Notes: a model not told the origin generated them from the sequence alone. DNA of 64,000 bases from Ornithinibacillus sp047228935 (GCF_047228935.1 NZ_JBFEGG010000001.1:310001-374000); one strand, 5' to 3'. Shown: positions 16,522-25,514, numbered from the stretch's first letter. Numbers and translations are program-made.

Positions 16522-17160
16522 ATGGGAAGAGAATTTTTAGAGATATTTGAAGAGTGGGCTAATGATTACGATAAAACTGTCAATGGGCAAGACCCTGAAT
16601 ATATAGAGGTTTTTCGACATTATGACCAAATTTTAGATGAAGTTGTAAACAATTCGGTAGGCACAGTTCTTGAATTTGGTGTTGGTACGGGTAATTTAAC
16701 GAAAAAAATAATGGATAAAGGGCATCACGTGATTGGGATTGAGCCTTCACCTGCTATGCGAGAAATCGCTAAAGTTAAATTACCTAAACTTTCTATCCAA
16801 GATGGTGATTTTCTAAATTTTCCGGTACCTGATAATCAGGTCAATACTATTGTTAGTTCTTATGCCTTTCATCATTTAAATGATCAAGAAAAAGAAGAAG
16901 CTATTAAAAAATTAGCAAAATTACTCCCTAAAGGTGGTAAAATTGTTTTTGCGGATACACTTTTCGTATCAGACTTGGCGAGGCAGCGAAAGATAAAAGA
17001 AGCTCTAGATTCTGGATTTCTTGCATTAGCTGAGGACCTACGAAGAGAGTACTATCCAAACCTCGAAACTATCGAACGAATTTTTTCTGACAATAATTTT
17101 AATGTTTCTTTTAAACAGATGAATGAATTTGTTTGGTTAATCATAGCAACTTATAAATAA
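16522..17160 (+). CDS. yrrT: Class I SAM-dependent methyltransferase, YrrT-like
   Basis: 212-aa Rossmann methyltransferase. Motif I is VLEFGVGTGNLTKK (about residues 48-61), the acidic residue of motif II follows at IGIEPS, and motif IV is VSSYAFHHL. In B. subtilis yrrT heads the methionine-to-cysteine operon yrrT-mtnN-mccA-mccB, and the first-gene position here supports the name. LuxS takes the place of MtnN. Its substrate is unknown. A ribosome site (GGAGCTGAG) precedes the ATG. The upstream 145 nt contain the yhcN terminator; no S-box or clear CymR site was recognised. Confidence 0.85.
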   Translation: MGREFLEIFEEWANDYDKTVNGQDPEYIEVFRHYDQILDEVVNNSVGTVLEFGVGTGNLTKKIMDKGHHVIGIEPSPAMREIAKVKLPKLSIQDGDFLNFPVPDNQVNTIVSSYAFHHLNDQEKEEAIKKLAKLLPKGGKIVFADTLFVSDLARQRKIKEALDSGFLALAEDLRREYYPNLETIERIFSDNNFNVSFKQMNEFVWLIIATYK

Positions 17161-17175
17161 GGTATAAAGGAGAAG

Positions 17176-17643
17176 ATGGAGATTATGAAAAAAATGAATG
17201 TAGAAAGCTTTAATTTAGATCATACAAAAGTAAAGGCACCTTACGTTAGACTTGTTGGAGTAACAGAAGGTGCAAATGGCGATAAAGTTTATAAGTATGA
17301 TATACGATTTAAACAACCGAATAAAGAGCATATGGAGATGGCTGGATTACATTCATTAGAGCATTTAATGGCAGAAAATATTCGCAACCATATGGATAAT
17401 GTACTTGATATCAGTCCGATGGGGTGTCAAACAGGTTTCTATTTGGCAATTTTAAATAATGATTCATATGATGAGGTGTTAACTACTTTGGAAAAAACAT
17501 TACAAGATGTATTAGCAGCTGACGAAGTGCCAGCATGTAATGAAGTCCAATGTGGTTGGGCTGCAAATCATAGCTTAGAGGGTGCAAAAGAAATAGCAGA
17601 AGAAATGCTAGCTAAAAAAGATGGTTGGAGAGAAGTTTTTTAA
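17176..17643 (+). CDS. luxS: S-ribosylhomocysteine lyase LuxS
   Basis: Iron or zinc enzyme splitting S-ribosylhomocysteine into homocysteine and DPD, the AI-2 precursor; 155 aa. Metal ligands are His-x3-His in HSLEHLM (about 57-61) and Cys in CGWAANH (about 130); the catalytic Cys is in MGCQTGFY. Start is ambiguous: ATG 17176 is 3 nt from GGAG, ATG 17185 is 12 nt from it; the longer form is given. Between yrrT and mccA it supplies homocysteine for cystathionine formation. Confidence 0.93.
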   Translation: MEIMKKMNVESFNLDHTKVKAPYVRLVGVTEGANGDKVYKYDIRFKQPNKEHMEMAGLHSLEHLMAENIRNHMDNVLDISPMGCQTGFYLAILNNDSYDEVLTTLEKTLQDVLAADEVPACNEVQCGWAANHSLEGAKEIAEEMLAKKDGWREVF

Positions 17644-17660
17644 AATAATGGGGTGAAAAA

Positions 17661-18596
17661 ATGGCATTATATCAGTCGATACACGATTTAATCGGCCATA
17701 CTCCTTTGCTTAAACTTCAAAATATCAGCATACCAAATGGTGTTAATATATATGCGAAACTAGAGTTTTATAATCCTGGTGGAAGTATAAAAGACCGATT
17801 AGGGTCTGAACTTATAACGGATGCTTTAAAAAAGGGAAAAATAACTGAAGGTGGTACCATCATCGAACCTACAGCTGGGAATACTGGAATTGGATTAGCA
17901 ATTGCTGCTAAAAATGAAGGGTTAAAGGTTATATTTGTTGTTCCAGAGCATTTTAGTCAAGAAAAACAATTGATTATGCAAGCATTAGGAGCTACTATCA
18001 TTCATACACCAAGAGAAGATGGTATGGTTGGTGCTATTAAAAAAACCGAGGAGCTTCTAAAAGAAATTCCAAATAGCTATTCACCACAACAATTTTCTAA
18101 TCCTGCAAATCCTCAGACGTATTATAAAACTTTAGCTCCAGAGATTTGGCAGGAGTTAGATGGAAAAATAGATACTTTTGTGGCAGGTGCAGGTTCTGGT
18201 GGTACTTTTATGGGTTGTTCTCGCTTTTTAAAGGAAAAGTCTTCGCATATAAAGACGGTAATTGTTGAGCCAGAGGGATCAATTATTGCAGGTGGTGCTC
18301 CAGGTCCCCATCGTACGGAAGGTATTGGGATGGAATTTTTGCCTACCTTTATGGATACAAGTTATTTTGATCAAATACACACAGTACGTGATGAAGACGC
18401 TTTTATGATGGTTGAAAGACTTGCAAGTGAAGAGGGACTGTTAGTAGGAAGTTCTTCTGGTGCTGCGATGCATGCTGCAATAGAAGAAGCAAAGGTTGCC
18501 AAACAGGATTCGAATATCGTTGTCATTTTTCCGGATGGTAGCGATCGGTATTTGAGTAAACAGATTTACCCAGATGTTTTAGGGAAGGAGTTATAA
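17661..18596 (+). CDS. mccA: O-acetylserine-dependent cystathionine beta-synthase MccA
   Basis: PLP enzyme of the cysteine synthase fold joining homocysteine with O-acetylserine to give cystathionine; 311 aa. The PLP lysine is in GGSIKDRLG (about 42-50), the phosphate-binding loop in GAGSGGTFMG, and the substrate loop PTAGNTGIG near 69. It is distinguished from ordinary cysteine synthase mainly by context, lying one base before mccB and after luxS, as in the B. subtilis yrhAB operon. GGGGTGAA precedes ATG 17661. Confidence 0.87.
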   Translation: MALYQSIHDLIGHTPLLKLQNISIPNGVNIYAKLEFYNPGGSIKDRLGSELITDALKKGKITEGGTIIEPTAGNTGIGLAIAAKNEGLKVIFVVPEHFSQEKQLIMQALGATIIHTPREDGMVGAIKKTEELLKEIPNSYSPQQFSNPANPQTYYKTLAPEIWQELDGKIDTFVAGAGSGGTFMGCSRFLKEKSSHIKTVIVEPEGSIIAGGAPGPHRTEGIGMEFLPTFMDTSYFDQIHTVRDEDAFMMVERLASEEGLLVGSSSGAAMHAAIEEAKVAKQDSNIVVIFPDGSDRYLSKQIYPDVLGKEL

Positions 18597-18597
18597 T

Positions 18598-19734
18598 ATG
18601 CGTTCAAAAACAAAAATGGTTCATGGTGGAATTACACGTGATGAACAAACAGGTGCAGTTTCCGTACCAATTTATCAAGTGAGCACGTATAAGCAGGATG
18701 GTGTTGGGAATTTCCGTGGATATGAATATTCTCGTACAGGCAACCCCACTAGACACGCACTTGAAACCGTAATTGCGGATTTAGAGAATGGTTCGCATGG
18801 ATTTGCTTTCGGTTCAGGAATGGCTGCTATTACAACAGTTATGATGCTATTAGATGCAGGAGACCATGTCATTCTAACGGATGATGTATATGGTGGATCA
18901 TATCGTTTAATGACCAAGGTATTGGAACGGTTTGATTTACAGAATTCATTTGTTGATACAAGTAATCCGGATAAGGTCGAGGATGCAATACAGGAAAATA
19001 CAAAGGCACTATATATAGAAACACCTACAAATCCACTTTTAAAGATTACTGACATTAAAAAGATGGCTAGTATCGCTAAGAAACACAATCTGCTTTTAAT
19101 AGTGGATAATACGTTTGCAACACCATATTGGCAACAACCATTAGAAATGGGAGCAGATATTGTTCTTCATAGTGCTACAAAATATATTGGTGGTCATAGT
19201 GATGTTGTAGCAGGATTAGTGGCAGTAAGTTCTAAAGAATTAGCGGAAAGAATTCATTTTCTGCAAAATTCTGTTGGGGCAGTTTTAGGACCTCAAGATT
19301 CCTGGTTATTAATGAGAGGGATTAAAACATTAGCTTTGCGAATGGAAGCAATTGAAGCAAATACGCAAAAAATAGTTGCGTTTCTACAAGAGCATGAAAA
19401 AGTTAGTACGATTTATTATCCTGGTATAGAGTCACATCCTGGTCATAAGCGAGCCAAAGAACAAATGTCTGGCTTCGGTGGCATGATCTCCTTTGACGTA
19501 GGAAGTGGAGCATTGGCGGAAGAAGTACTGAAAAAGGTTAAGTATTTCACACTAGCTGAAAGTCTCGGAGCAGTAGAAAGCTTGATTTCTTTACCTGCTA
19601 AAATGACACATGCATCCATTCCAGCAGATAGAAGAGCAGAACTTGGAATTACTGATGGATTAATTCGAATTTCTGTCGGAATTGAGGATGTACAAGATTT
19701 AATTGAAGATTTAGACCAAGCATTAGAAAATTAA
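18598..19734 (+). CDS. mccB: Cystathionine gamma-lyase / homocysteine gamma-lyase MccB
   Basis: Cys/Met metabolism PLP enzyme, 378 aa, completing reverse transsulfuration by cleaving cystathionine to cysteine. The PLP lysine lies in HSATKYIGGHSD (about 195), with the family signature around it; the phosphate-binding region FGSGMAAI is near 71. It directly follows mccA with no gap. Gamma-lyase rather than gamma-synthase is inferred from operon context and overall similarity to YrhB. A terminator follows. Confidence 0.87.
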   Translation: MRSKTKMVHGGITRDEQTGAVSVPIYQVSTYKQDGVGNFRGYEYSRTGNPTRHALETVIADLENGSHGFAFGSGMAAITTVMMLLDAGDHVILTDDVYGGSYRLMTKVLERFDLQNSFVDTSNPDKVEDAIQENTKALYIETPTNPLLKITDIKKMASIAKKHNLLLIVDNTFATPYWQQPLEMGADIVLHSATKYIGGHSDVVAGLVAVSSKELAERIHFLQNSVGAVLGPQDSWLLMRGIKTLALRMEAIEANTQKIVAFLQEHEKVSTIYYPGIESHPGHKRAKEQMSGFGGMISFDVGSGALAEEVLKKVKYFTLAESLGAVESLISLPAKMTHASIPADRRAELGITDGLIRISVGIEDVQDLIEDLDQALEN

Positions 19735-19739
19735 GTTAG

Positions 19740-19765
19740 GGGCAGCTTTAGAAGCTGTCCTTTTT
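19740..19765 (+). terminator. Terminator of yrrT-luxS-mccAB
   Basis: GGGCAGCTT (19740-19748) with AAGCTGTCC (19752-19760), then five T residues. Confidence 0.88.
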
Positions 19766-19888
19766 GGTTTTTAGGAAAAACTATTCTCCAATTACTTCAA
19801 CTTTAAATATAGCAAGAAAGTCTTATAGTTATTTCTTCCCAAAATATGCTAGAATGAACACAATATAAGATAGAAAGGAATGGCTTCG

Positions 19889-21259
19889 ATGAGTGAAAAA
19901 GCACTACAATACTTAAAAGATAACCGAGATCAATTACTAATGAAACTAAATGAATTTTTGTCTATTCCGAGTGTTAGTACAGATAGTGTACATAAAGAAG
20001 ATGTAAGAAAAGCAGCAAACTTCTTAGAAGAATATTTAACTGATATAGGCTTTGATAATATTCTACAAATAGAAACGAAAAAGCATCCTATTGTTTATGC
20101 TGAGTATACAAACGCTGGTCCAGAAGCACCCACAGTATTACTATATGGTCATTATGATGTCCAACCAGTAGATCCAATCGATTTATGGGAAAGTAATCCT
20201 TTTAAACCAGAAGTTCGAGACGGACGTCTTTATGCACGTGGTTCAAGTGATGATAAAGGGCAAGTATTTATGCATTTGGCTGTATTTGAAGCAATCATCA
20301 AAACAGAAGGTAAGCTACCTCTCAATGTAAAGGTTTGCCTAGAAGGAGAAGAGGAAATTGGTAGTGAAAACCTGTATGCCATGCTACAAGAGAAAAAGGA
20401 TTTATTCGACGCTGACTTTGCTGTAATTTCTGATTCTGGAATGGTAGCAAAAAACCAACCGACAATTTTGTATGGATTAAAAGGTTTTACTGGAATAGAA
20501 ATTACCGTTACAGGGCCAGATCATGATCTTCATTCTGGTATGTATGGTGGTGCAGTCCGTAATCCAATTATGGCCCTCTCACATATTCTTAGTTCTATGA
20601 AAGATGAGGAGGAAGTTGTGACTGTAGAGGGTTTCTATGATGGAGTAGAAGATTTAACGGAAGGGGAAAGAAAGCTAATTGAACAAGTTCCAGGAGAAGA
20701 CTTTGTCAAAGCTACAGGTATTCCAGAATCTGTTTCAGAAAAAGGGTATACACCAAAAGAACATACAATGGCTCGTCCAACATTTGAAGTTAATGGTATT
20801 TATGGCGGATATCAAGGTGAAGGAACGAAAACAATTATTCCAACTTCTGCCACAGCAAAAATCACATGCAGATTAGTGCCAGGTCAAGACCCAACCGAAA
20901 TACAAAATGCTCTTGAAGCACATGTGAAAAAAGTTGCTCCTAAAGGCGTAACAGTAACTGTTAAGAAAGAGAAGCTTTCTGCTAAAGCTTATAAGGTAGA
21001 GCCTAATCATCCGTTAATACAAAAAGCTGCAAAAAGCTATACGAAAGCATTTGGTAAAGAAACGGTTTATGTTCGTATGGGTGGATCAATTCCAGTAGTA
21101 GAATGGATAGAGGATATTTACGGAATGCCGATCGTTTTATTAGGTTTCGGCACCCCAGATGATAGGCTACACTCACCAAATGAAAGCTTCCCATTAGATA
21201 GTTTTGATAAAGGTATGGAGACTTTAGTTTATTATTGGAATGAAGTAAAAGAGAATTAG
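19889..21259 (+). CDS. M20 family dinuclear zinc dipeptidase
   Basis: Cytosolic peptidase of the M20/DapE/carnosinase family, 456 aa. Metal-binding motifs are YGHYDVQP, RGSSDDKGQ, EGEEEIGS and the C-terminal HSPNE. The lid or dimerisation domain is marked by GPDHDLHSGMYGG. Start ATG 19889 (MSEKALQ) is preferred because AAAGGA abuts the earlier ATG 19880. It is transcribed alone, with a hairpin (21272-21288) after the stop. Dipeptide hydrolysis is the most likely activity; other M20 substrates (Xaa-His, N-acyl amino acids) cannot be excluded. Confidence 0.85.
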   Translation: MSEKALQYLKDNRDQLLMKLNEFLSIPSVSTDSVHKEDVRKAANFLEEYLTDIGFDNILQIETKKHPIVYAEYTNAGPEAPTVLLYGHYDVQPVDPIDLWESNPFKPEVRDGRLYARGSSDDKGQVFMHLAVFEAIIKTEGKLPLNVKVCLEGEEEIGSENLYAMLQEKKDLFDADFAVISDSGMVAKNQPTILYGLKGFTGIEITVTGPDHDLHSGMYGGAVRNPIMALSHILSSMKDEEEVVTVEGFYDGVEDLTEGERKLIEQVPGEDFVKATGIPESVSEKGYTPKEHTMARPTFEVNGIYGGYQGEGTKTIIPTSATAKITCRLVPGQDPTEIQNALEAHVKKVAPKGVTVTVKKEKLSAKAYKVEPNHPLIQKAAKSYTKAFGKETVYVRMGGSIPVVEWIEDIYGMPIVLLGFGTPDDRLHSPNESFPLDSFDKGMETLVYYWNEVKEN

Positions 21260-21271
21260 TAGGACACTATC

Positions 21272-21297
21272 CCCAGGAATCTCCTGGGAAATTCTTT
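21272..21297 (+). terminator. Hairpin after the M20 peptidase gene
   Basis: CCCAGGA (21272-21278) and TCCTGGG (21282-21288) form a perfect 7-bp stem; the following AAATTCTTT is only moderately T-rich. Confidence 0.6.
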
Positions 21298-21313
21298 ATA
21301 GGGGGGGTTCCGA

Positions 21314-22315
21314 GTGGAGCGAACAGTAGAAGCAGTATTTAGTCAAGAAATTATCAATAAATTTTTAATGGCATATGAATTAGATAACGAGTATAAATTA
21401 CTAGGAGACTTTGAAAACTATGTGTATGAAGTAACAAAGGGTGATGAAGCTTTCATTTTACGTATCACACATAGCTCACACCGAAGTGAGGAAGAAATAT
21501 ATGGTGAAATAGAGTGGTTAAACTTCCTTCATGAGAATGGGGCAAATGTGTCTGTTGTTTTTTCTTCCATTAATCAATACCTAGTAGAAAAACAAGTCGC
21601 AGAAGATGAGACCATTTTTTATGCATGCCTGTTTTCAAAAGTAAAAGGAAATCCTATCCGTTCCAACGATCCTAAGTTCAATACTACATTGTTTCATAGT
21701 TGGGGTAGGGAAATTGGTAAATTACATCGTATAACATCTGAATTTCAGCCACAAACCGGGATAAGAAAACAGTGGTTCGAAGATGATTTGTTTGAGATAG
21801 AAAAGTATGTGTCTAATGAACCAATTGTAATTGAACGTACAAAAGAAATTATTAGTAAATTAAAGCAGTTACCTGAAGAGAATTTTGGTCTCATTCATAA
21901 TGATGTCCATAATGGAAATTTTTTCTTTGACGGAAAGGAAATTCATATCTTTGATTTTGATGATGCCTGTTATTTTTGGCATGTATCGGATATTGCAATT
22001 CCTTTGTACTATGCATGTACTTCTCTTTTTCCAGATGAATCGAATCAACTACAGAAAGCTCAATTTGCCAATGAATTTATTACTTCGTTTATTAATGGGT
22101 ATGCTGAAGAAATACAACCTCCTACTAACTGGAAAGAATTGTTATCTTTATTCTTAAAAGTAAGAGATATTACGCTTTATTCAGCATTAAATAAAAAGAT
22201 TGCTCCAAAAGAACGGAATGAAAGAATCCAAGGTTGGATGAAGCAAATTAAAAATAGAATTGAACAAAGTATTCCGATCGTATCAATTAATGAAGGAGAA
22301 GAGGTTTATAAATGA
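21314..22315 (+). CDS. APH-fold phosphotransferase family protein
   Basis: 333-aa protein of the aminoglycoside phosphotransferase/choline kinase-like fold. The catalytic loop HNDVHNGNFF (about 196-205) and metal-binding IFDFDDA (about 213-219) are intact; the N-lobe Lys/Arg region is less clear (FILRITHSS). Start is GTG 21314 after a run of seven G residues. Its last bases overlap the next gene (ATGA), so it is coupled to the SDR enzyme. The substrate is unknown: small-molecule hydroxyls such as sugars, amino alcohols or homoserine are possible. Nothing marks it as an antibiotic-resistance enzyme. Confidence 0.75.
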   Translation: MERTVEAVFSQEIINKFLMAYELDNEYKLLGDFENYVYEVTKGDEAFILRITHSSHRSEEEIYGEIEWLNFLHENGANVSVVFSSINQYLVEKQVAEDETIFYACLFSKVKGNPIRSNDPKFNTTLFHSWGREIGKLHRITSEFQPQTGIRKQWFEDDLFEIEKYVSNEPIVIERTKEIISKLKQLPEENFGLIHNDVHNGNFFFDGKEIHIFDFDDACYFWHVSDIAIPLYYACTSLFPDESNQLQKAQFANEFITSFINGYAEEIQPPTNWKELLSLFLKVRDITLYSALNKKIAPKERNERIQGWMKQIKNRIEQSIPIVSINEGEEVYK

Positions 22316-23070
22316 AATTAGCTCTAATCACAGGGGTTTCTAAAGGGTTAGGAGAATCCATTGCAAAGCTTTTTCTAGAGTCTGGAATTCATGTGTTAGG
22401 TGTTTCGAGAAATGTAAATAAGCACTTAGAAAAGGTTGCTGCAAGTAATCAGGTAAAATATCACCATTATCCTTGCGATTTAGGAAGTATGAATGAGTTA
22501 GAGGAAACAATTGAAAAGTTAAAAGTAGATATTGCTAGTTATGATCCTTCATTATTGTATTTAATTAATAATGCTGCCGTTATTGATCCGATTAATCAAG
22601 TTTCTAATATTAATAATCGAGATCTTCAATATCATATTCAACTTAACACGGTCGTACCGATGATTCTTTCTAACCAAATGTTAAATTTTACATCTAGTAC
22701 AGATACGACCTTTATTTGTGTAAATATTACATCTGGTGCAGCTAATAGACCAATATATGGTTGGGGACTGTATTGTAGCTCGAAAGCAAGCATAAATATG
22801 TATACAAAAACAGCAGCTCTTGAACAGGATATATTAAAAACAGGAAATAAAATTATTGCCTTTAATCCAGGAATAATGGATACATCTATGCAACAAACGA
22901 TACGCTCTAGTACGAAAGAAGCTTTTTATGAAGTGGAGAAATTTAAAGGATATAAGGAAAGTAAACAGCTACGAAGTACTGATACAGTTGGTGGGATTTT
23001 AATTGATATACTGAATGATGAAGCCAGTATCGAAAATGGAAAAATATACGATGTAAATGAATATGTATAG
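22312..23070 (+). CDS. Short-chain dehydrogenase/reductase, YueD/benzil-reductase-like
   Basis: NAD(P)-dependent oxidoreductase, 252 aa. The Rossmann nucleotide site is TGVSKGLGE (about 7-15), the structural motif NNAAV lies at 86, the catalytic Ser in NITSGAA, and Tyr-x3-Lys in YCSSK (about 151-155). Overall it resembles the sepiapterin reductase/benzil reductase (YueD) branch. GGAGAAGAGG precedes the ATG, which overlaps the APH-fold gene stop by 4 nt. The physiological substrate is not known. Confidence 0.82.
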   Translation: MKLALITGVSKGLGESIAKLFLESGIHVLGVSRNVNKHLEKVAASNQVKYHHYPCDLGSMNELEETIEKLKVDIASYDPSLLYLINNAAVIDPINQVSNINNRDLQYHIQLNTVVPMILSNQMLNFTSSTDTTFICVNITSGAANRPIYGWGLYCSSKASINMYTKTAALEQDILKTGNKIIAFNPGIMDTSMQQTIRSSTKEAFYEVEKFKGYKESKQLRSTDTVGGILIDILNDEASIENGKIYDVNEYV

Positions 23071-23075
23071 AAGAA

Positions 23076-23120
23076 AGGATGTCTTTATAGATTTTCACTA
23101 TAAGACATCCTACTATTTTT
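23076..23120. terminator. Bidirectional terminator after the SDR gene
   Basis: AGGATGTCTTTATAG and CTATAAGACATCCT pair (one bulged T) and are followed by ACTATTTTTAG. It also sits downstream of the minus-strand yjcZ-like gene. Confidence 0.8.
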
Positions 23121-23125
23121 AGATA

Positions 23126-23224
23126 TTAGTAATATCCTTTTCCATAGCCACCTGCACCAACGATAATAAGCAGGATAAATAGAACAACGATTAACGCAAA
23201 TCCGCCTTCAAATCCGTGTCCCAT
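23126..23224 (-). CDS. YjcZ family small sporulation membrane protein (first copy)
   Basis: 32-aa peptide: MGHGFEGGF, a single hydrophobic helix (ALIVVLFILLIIVGA) and a Gly/Tyr tail (GGYGKGYY). This is the layout of the YjcZ/YtgA-like family of tiny spore-associated proteins. A perfect ribosome site AGGAGGTGA lies 7 nt before the ATG. A related copy lies immediately upstream on the same strand. Such genes are easily missed because of their length. Confidence 0.85.
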   Translation of the reverse strand: MGHGFEGGFALIVVLFILLIIVGAGGYGKGYY

Positions 23225-23273
23225 TATATATCACCTCCTATTTTAATATCCCTTTTATCTATTTATTAGGCCG

Positions 23274-23408
23274 TTAATAGCCCCAACCGCCACCAGCTCC
23301 ATAACCATAGCTACCACCGCCGTAGCCACTAGCACCAACTATGATTAATAAAATAAACAGCACAACAATAAAGGCAAAGCCTTTTCCATATTCTTTTTCA
23401 TTACTCAT
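23274..23408 (-). CDS. YjcZ family small sporulation membrane protein (second copy)
   Basis: 44-aa peptide beginning MSNEKEYGKGF. It shares the helix FIVVLFILLIIVGAS with the neighbour and ends in a longer Gly/Tyr-rich tail (GYGGGSYGYGAGGGWGY). The ribosome site GAGGAGGTGG precedes the ATG. The gap to the downstream copy is 49 nt, so both may be co-transcribed; tandem duplication is inferred. Confidence 0.85.
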   Translation of the reverse strand: MSNEKEYGKGFAFIVVLFILLIIVGASGYGGGSYGYGAGGGWGY

Positions 23409-23631
23409 CTATTGCCACCTCCTCTAGTACAATGTATGTAACATTTGTCTCGGTGACAGGGCGAATGTACGGTATATAGTTTAGAATTGGCGTATTTTGT
23501 TTCGTCAAAGGTACAAGCTTTCCTGAATATAATTGGTTGTAATGAAAGAGATTTAAAAATGTGTTACACTAAGAAAATGAAAAATATGCTATATGCCAGC
23601 GTAAATGCTGATAGATAGAAAGGACGATTTC

Positions 23632-24384
23632 ATGATTACAAGAAAAAGCAGACGTGAAGTTGAGCAAATGCAGAAGGCTGCAGATTTACTAGTTCAAGTT
23701 CATAAAGAAATTGCAAACATGATTAAACCTGGGATTAGTACAATGGAAATTGATTCTTTTGTTGACCGATTTTTAGAAGAGCATGGTGCAACACCAGAAC
23801 AAAAGGGATATAATGGATTCCCTTATGCGACATGCGCTTCAATTAATGATGAAATTTGCCATGGTTTTCCGAGAGAAGATAAACTTCAGGACGGAGATAT
23901 TGTAACGATTGATATGGTTGTTAATTTAGATGGTGGATTAGCAGATTCTGCATGGACGTATGCTGTAGGAAATGTTGATGAAGACGGTCTACGTCTTATG
24001 GAAGTAACAAAAAAATCATTATATATCGGAATTGAACAAGCGAAAGCTGGTAATCGAATTGGTGATATTGGCCATGCAATACAAACTTATGCTGAAGGAG
24101 AGGGATTTTCAGTCGTACGTGACTTTACCGGCCATGGAATTGGACCGACAATTCATGAGGATCCACATATTCCGCATTTTGGCTTACCAAATAAAGGGCT
24201 TCGTTTAAAGCCTGGAATGGTTATTACGATTGAACCAATGTTGAATGAAGGTGATTGGCGTAGTAAGGTCGATAGTAATAATTGGACGGCAAGAACTGTG
24301 GATGGTGGTCGTTCTGCACAGTATGAGCATACGATTGTTATAACAGAAGGAGATCCAATTATTTTAACGGAACAAGATAAATAA
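23632..24384 (+). CDS. map: Type I methionine aminopeptidase (MapB-like)
   Basis: Removes N-terminal Met from nascent proteins; 250 aa. The five metal ligands of the pita-bread fold are in DMVVNLDGGLADSAW (two Asp), GHGIGPTIHEDP (His), TIEPML (Glu) and YEHTIVIT (Glu). Start ATG 23632 (MITRKSR) follows AGAAAGGACG; the in-frame ATG 23605 has no ribosome site. The length and stand-alone position resemble B. subtilis YflG/MapB rather than the ribosomal-cluster MapA. A strong terminator follows. Confidence 0.9.
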   Translation: MITRKSRREVEQMQKAADLLVQVHKEIANMIKPGISTMEIDSFVDRFLEEHGATPEQKGYNGFPYATCASINDEICHGFPREDKLQDGDIVTIDMVVNLDGGLADSAWTYAVGNVDEDGLRLMEVTKKSLYIGIEQAKAGNRIGDIGHAIQTYAEGEGFSVVRDFTGHGIGPTIHEDPHIPHFGLPNKGLRLKPGMVITIEPMLNEGDWRSKVDSNNWTARTVDGGRSAQYEHTIVITEGDPIILTEQDK

Positions 24385-24393
24385 AGCTTAAGG

Positions 24394-24424
24394 AAATCTG
24401 TACAACAACTGTACAGATTTTTTT
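24394..24424 (+). terminator. Terminator of map
   Basis: AAATCTGTACA and TGTACAGATTT flank a short loop, followed by more T residues. Confidence 0.9.
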
Positions 24425-24492
24425 GCTTCTATGGTTTTCACTATTCATTTTATCAGTTATAATTATTAGAAATTTTAATGGGGGATATAAGA

Positions 24493-25221
24493 ATGGAAAC
24501 CATCAACTTAAATAGAAAGACAGTAGCTGCAAAAATGACCATGTTTAAACGGGGGTTTACGGTTGGCTTTCCAATTATGCTAGGTTATATTCCGATAGCG
24601 ATAACGTATGGGGTACTTGCTAAACAGGCAGGGCTGACACTTACTGAGCTAACTTTAATGAGTGTTTTAGTCTTTGCTGGAGCCAGTCAATTTATGGGAG
24701 CTAACATGATAGCTCTCGGAGCAGGGGCAATAGAAATAATTATCGCAACCTTTGTGTTAAACTTTCGACATTTTGTAATGAGCTTGTCTTATATGAATCG
24801 AATGCGCCCTGTTGCATTGAAATGGAAATTACCTTTATCCCTTGGATTAACGGATGAAACATTTGCTGTGTCATCTTTACATACTAAAGAAGCGAATGAA
24901 GAAAAAGGTTTTATATTTTATATTACCCTTACATTAATTGCCTATCTTTCTTGGGTATTTGGCTCTTTACTAGGTGGTGTCTTAGGGGAGATTATTCCTG
25001 AAGTATTGAGTCAAAGCATGGGAATAGCCCTTTATGCGATGTTTATTGGTTTATTAGTACCTTCTGTAAAAAAAGAGCTTAGGGTAGGAATGATAGCATT
25101 AGTTGCTATGTTAGTAAATGTTATATGTCTTCAGTTTATGAGTAGTGGCTGGGCAATTGTTGTTGGAACTGTGTTAGGTGGGTTAAGTGGTGTTTTTTTG
25201 TTGAAGGAGGAACGCTCATGA
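24493..25221 (+). CDS. azlC: AzlC family branched-chain amino acid exporter, large subunit
   Basis: 242-aa membrane protein of the AzlC/YgaZ (LIV-E) family. About six to eight hydrophobic segments begin near residue 20 (FTVGFPIMLGYIPIAITYG). The family motif GASQFM is at about 66, followed by NFRHFVMS. The complex exports branched-chain amino acids or analogues such as azaleucine. Start ATG 24493 (METINLN) is preferred: the in-frame ATG 24478 is itself part of the GGGGGAT ribosome site. It overlaps azlD by 4 nt, the usual pair. Confidence 0.9.
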   Translation: METINLNRKTVAAKMTMFKRGFTVGFPIMLGYIPIAITYGVLAKQAGLTLTELTLMSVLVFAGASQFMGANMIALGAGAIEIIIATFVLNFRHFVMSLSYMNRMRPVALKWKLPLSLGLTDETFAVSSLHTKEANEEKGFIFYITLTLIAYLSWVFGSLLGGVLGEIIPEVLSQSMGIALYAMFIGLLVPSVKKELRVGMIALVAMLVNVICLQFMSSGWAIVVGTVLGGLSGVFLLKEERS

Positions 25222-25514
25222 TTTGGTTCATTATTATCGGAATGTCAATAGTTACGATGCTGCCAAGGGTAATTCCCGCATTTATTGTAGATAAACTTCA
25301 ATTTAAAGATTGGGTGAACCGGTGGCTAAACGCAATTCCATATGCAGCATTAGGGGCACTCATATTTCCTGGAGTAATGACGGTTAATCCCGATAAACCA
25401 CATATTGGATTGTTTGGAGCGTTAGTTGCAGTAGTCTTAGCTTATATAGGATTAAATGTCATTTTTGTAGTGATTGGCGCAATATTATCAGTATTTTTGC
25501 TTACGACCTTCTAA
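25218..25514 (+). CDS. azlD: AzlD family branched-chain amino acid exporter, small subunit
   Basis: 98-aa membrane protein with three to four hydrophobic helices and the AzlD signature MLPRVIPAF near the N-terminus. It forms the two-component exporter with AzlC and is translationally coupled (ATGA overlap, AAGGAGGAA ribosome site inside azlC). Its stop codon touches the left end of the 229-bp repeat element, so that element may supply its 3' end. Confidence 0.88.
   Translation: MIWFIIIGMSIVTMLPRVIPAFIVDKLQFKDWVNRWLNAIPYAALGALIFPGVMTVNPDKPHIGLFGALVAVVLAYIGLNVIFVVIGAILSVFLLTTF

Noticed and set aside
21314..22315. Aminoglycoside resistance enzyme
   Set aside because: Only the general APH fold motifs are visible; coupling to an SDR enzyme suggests ordinary small-molecule metabolism.
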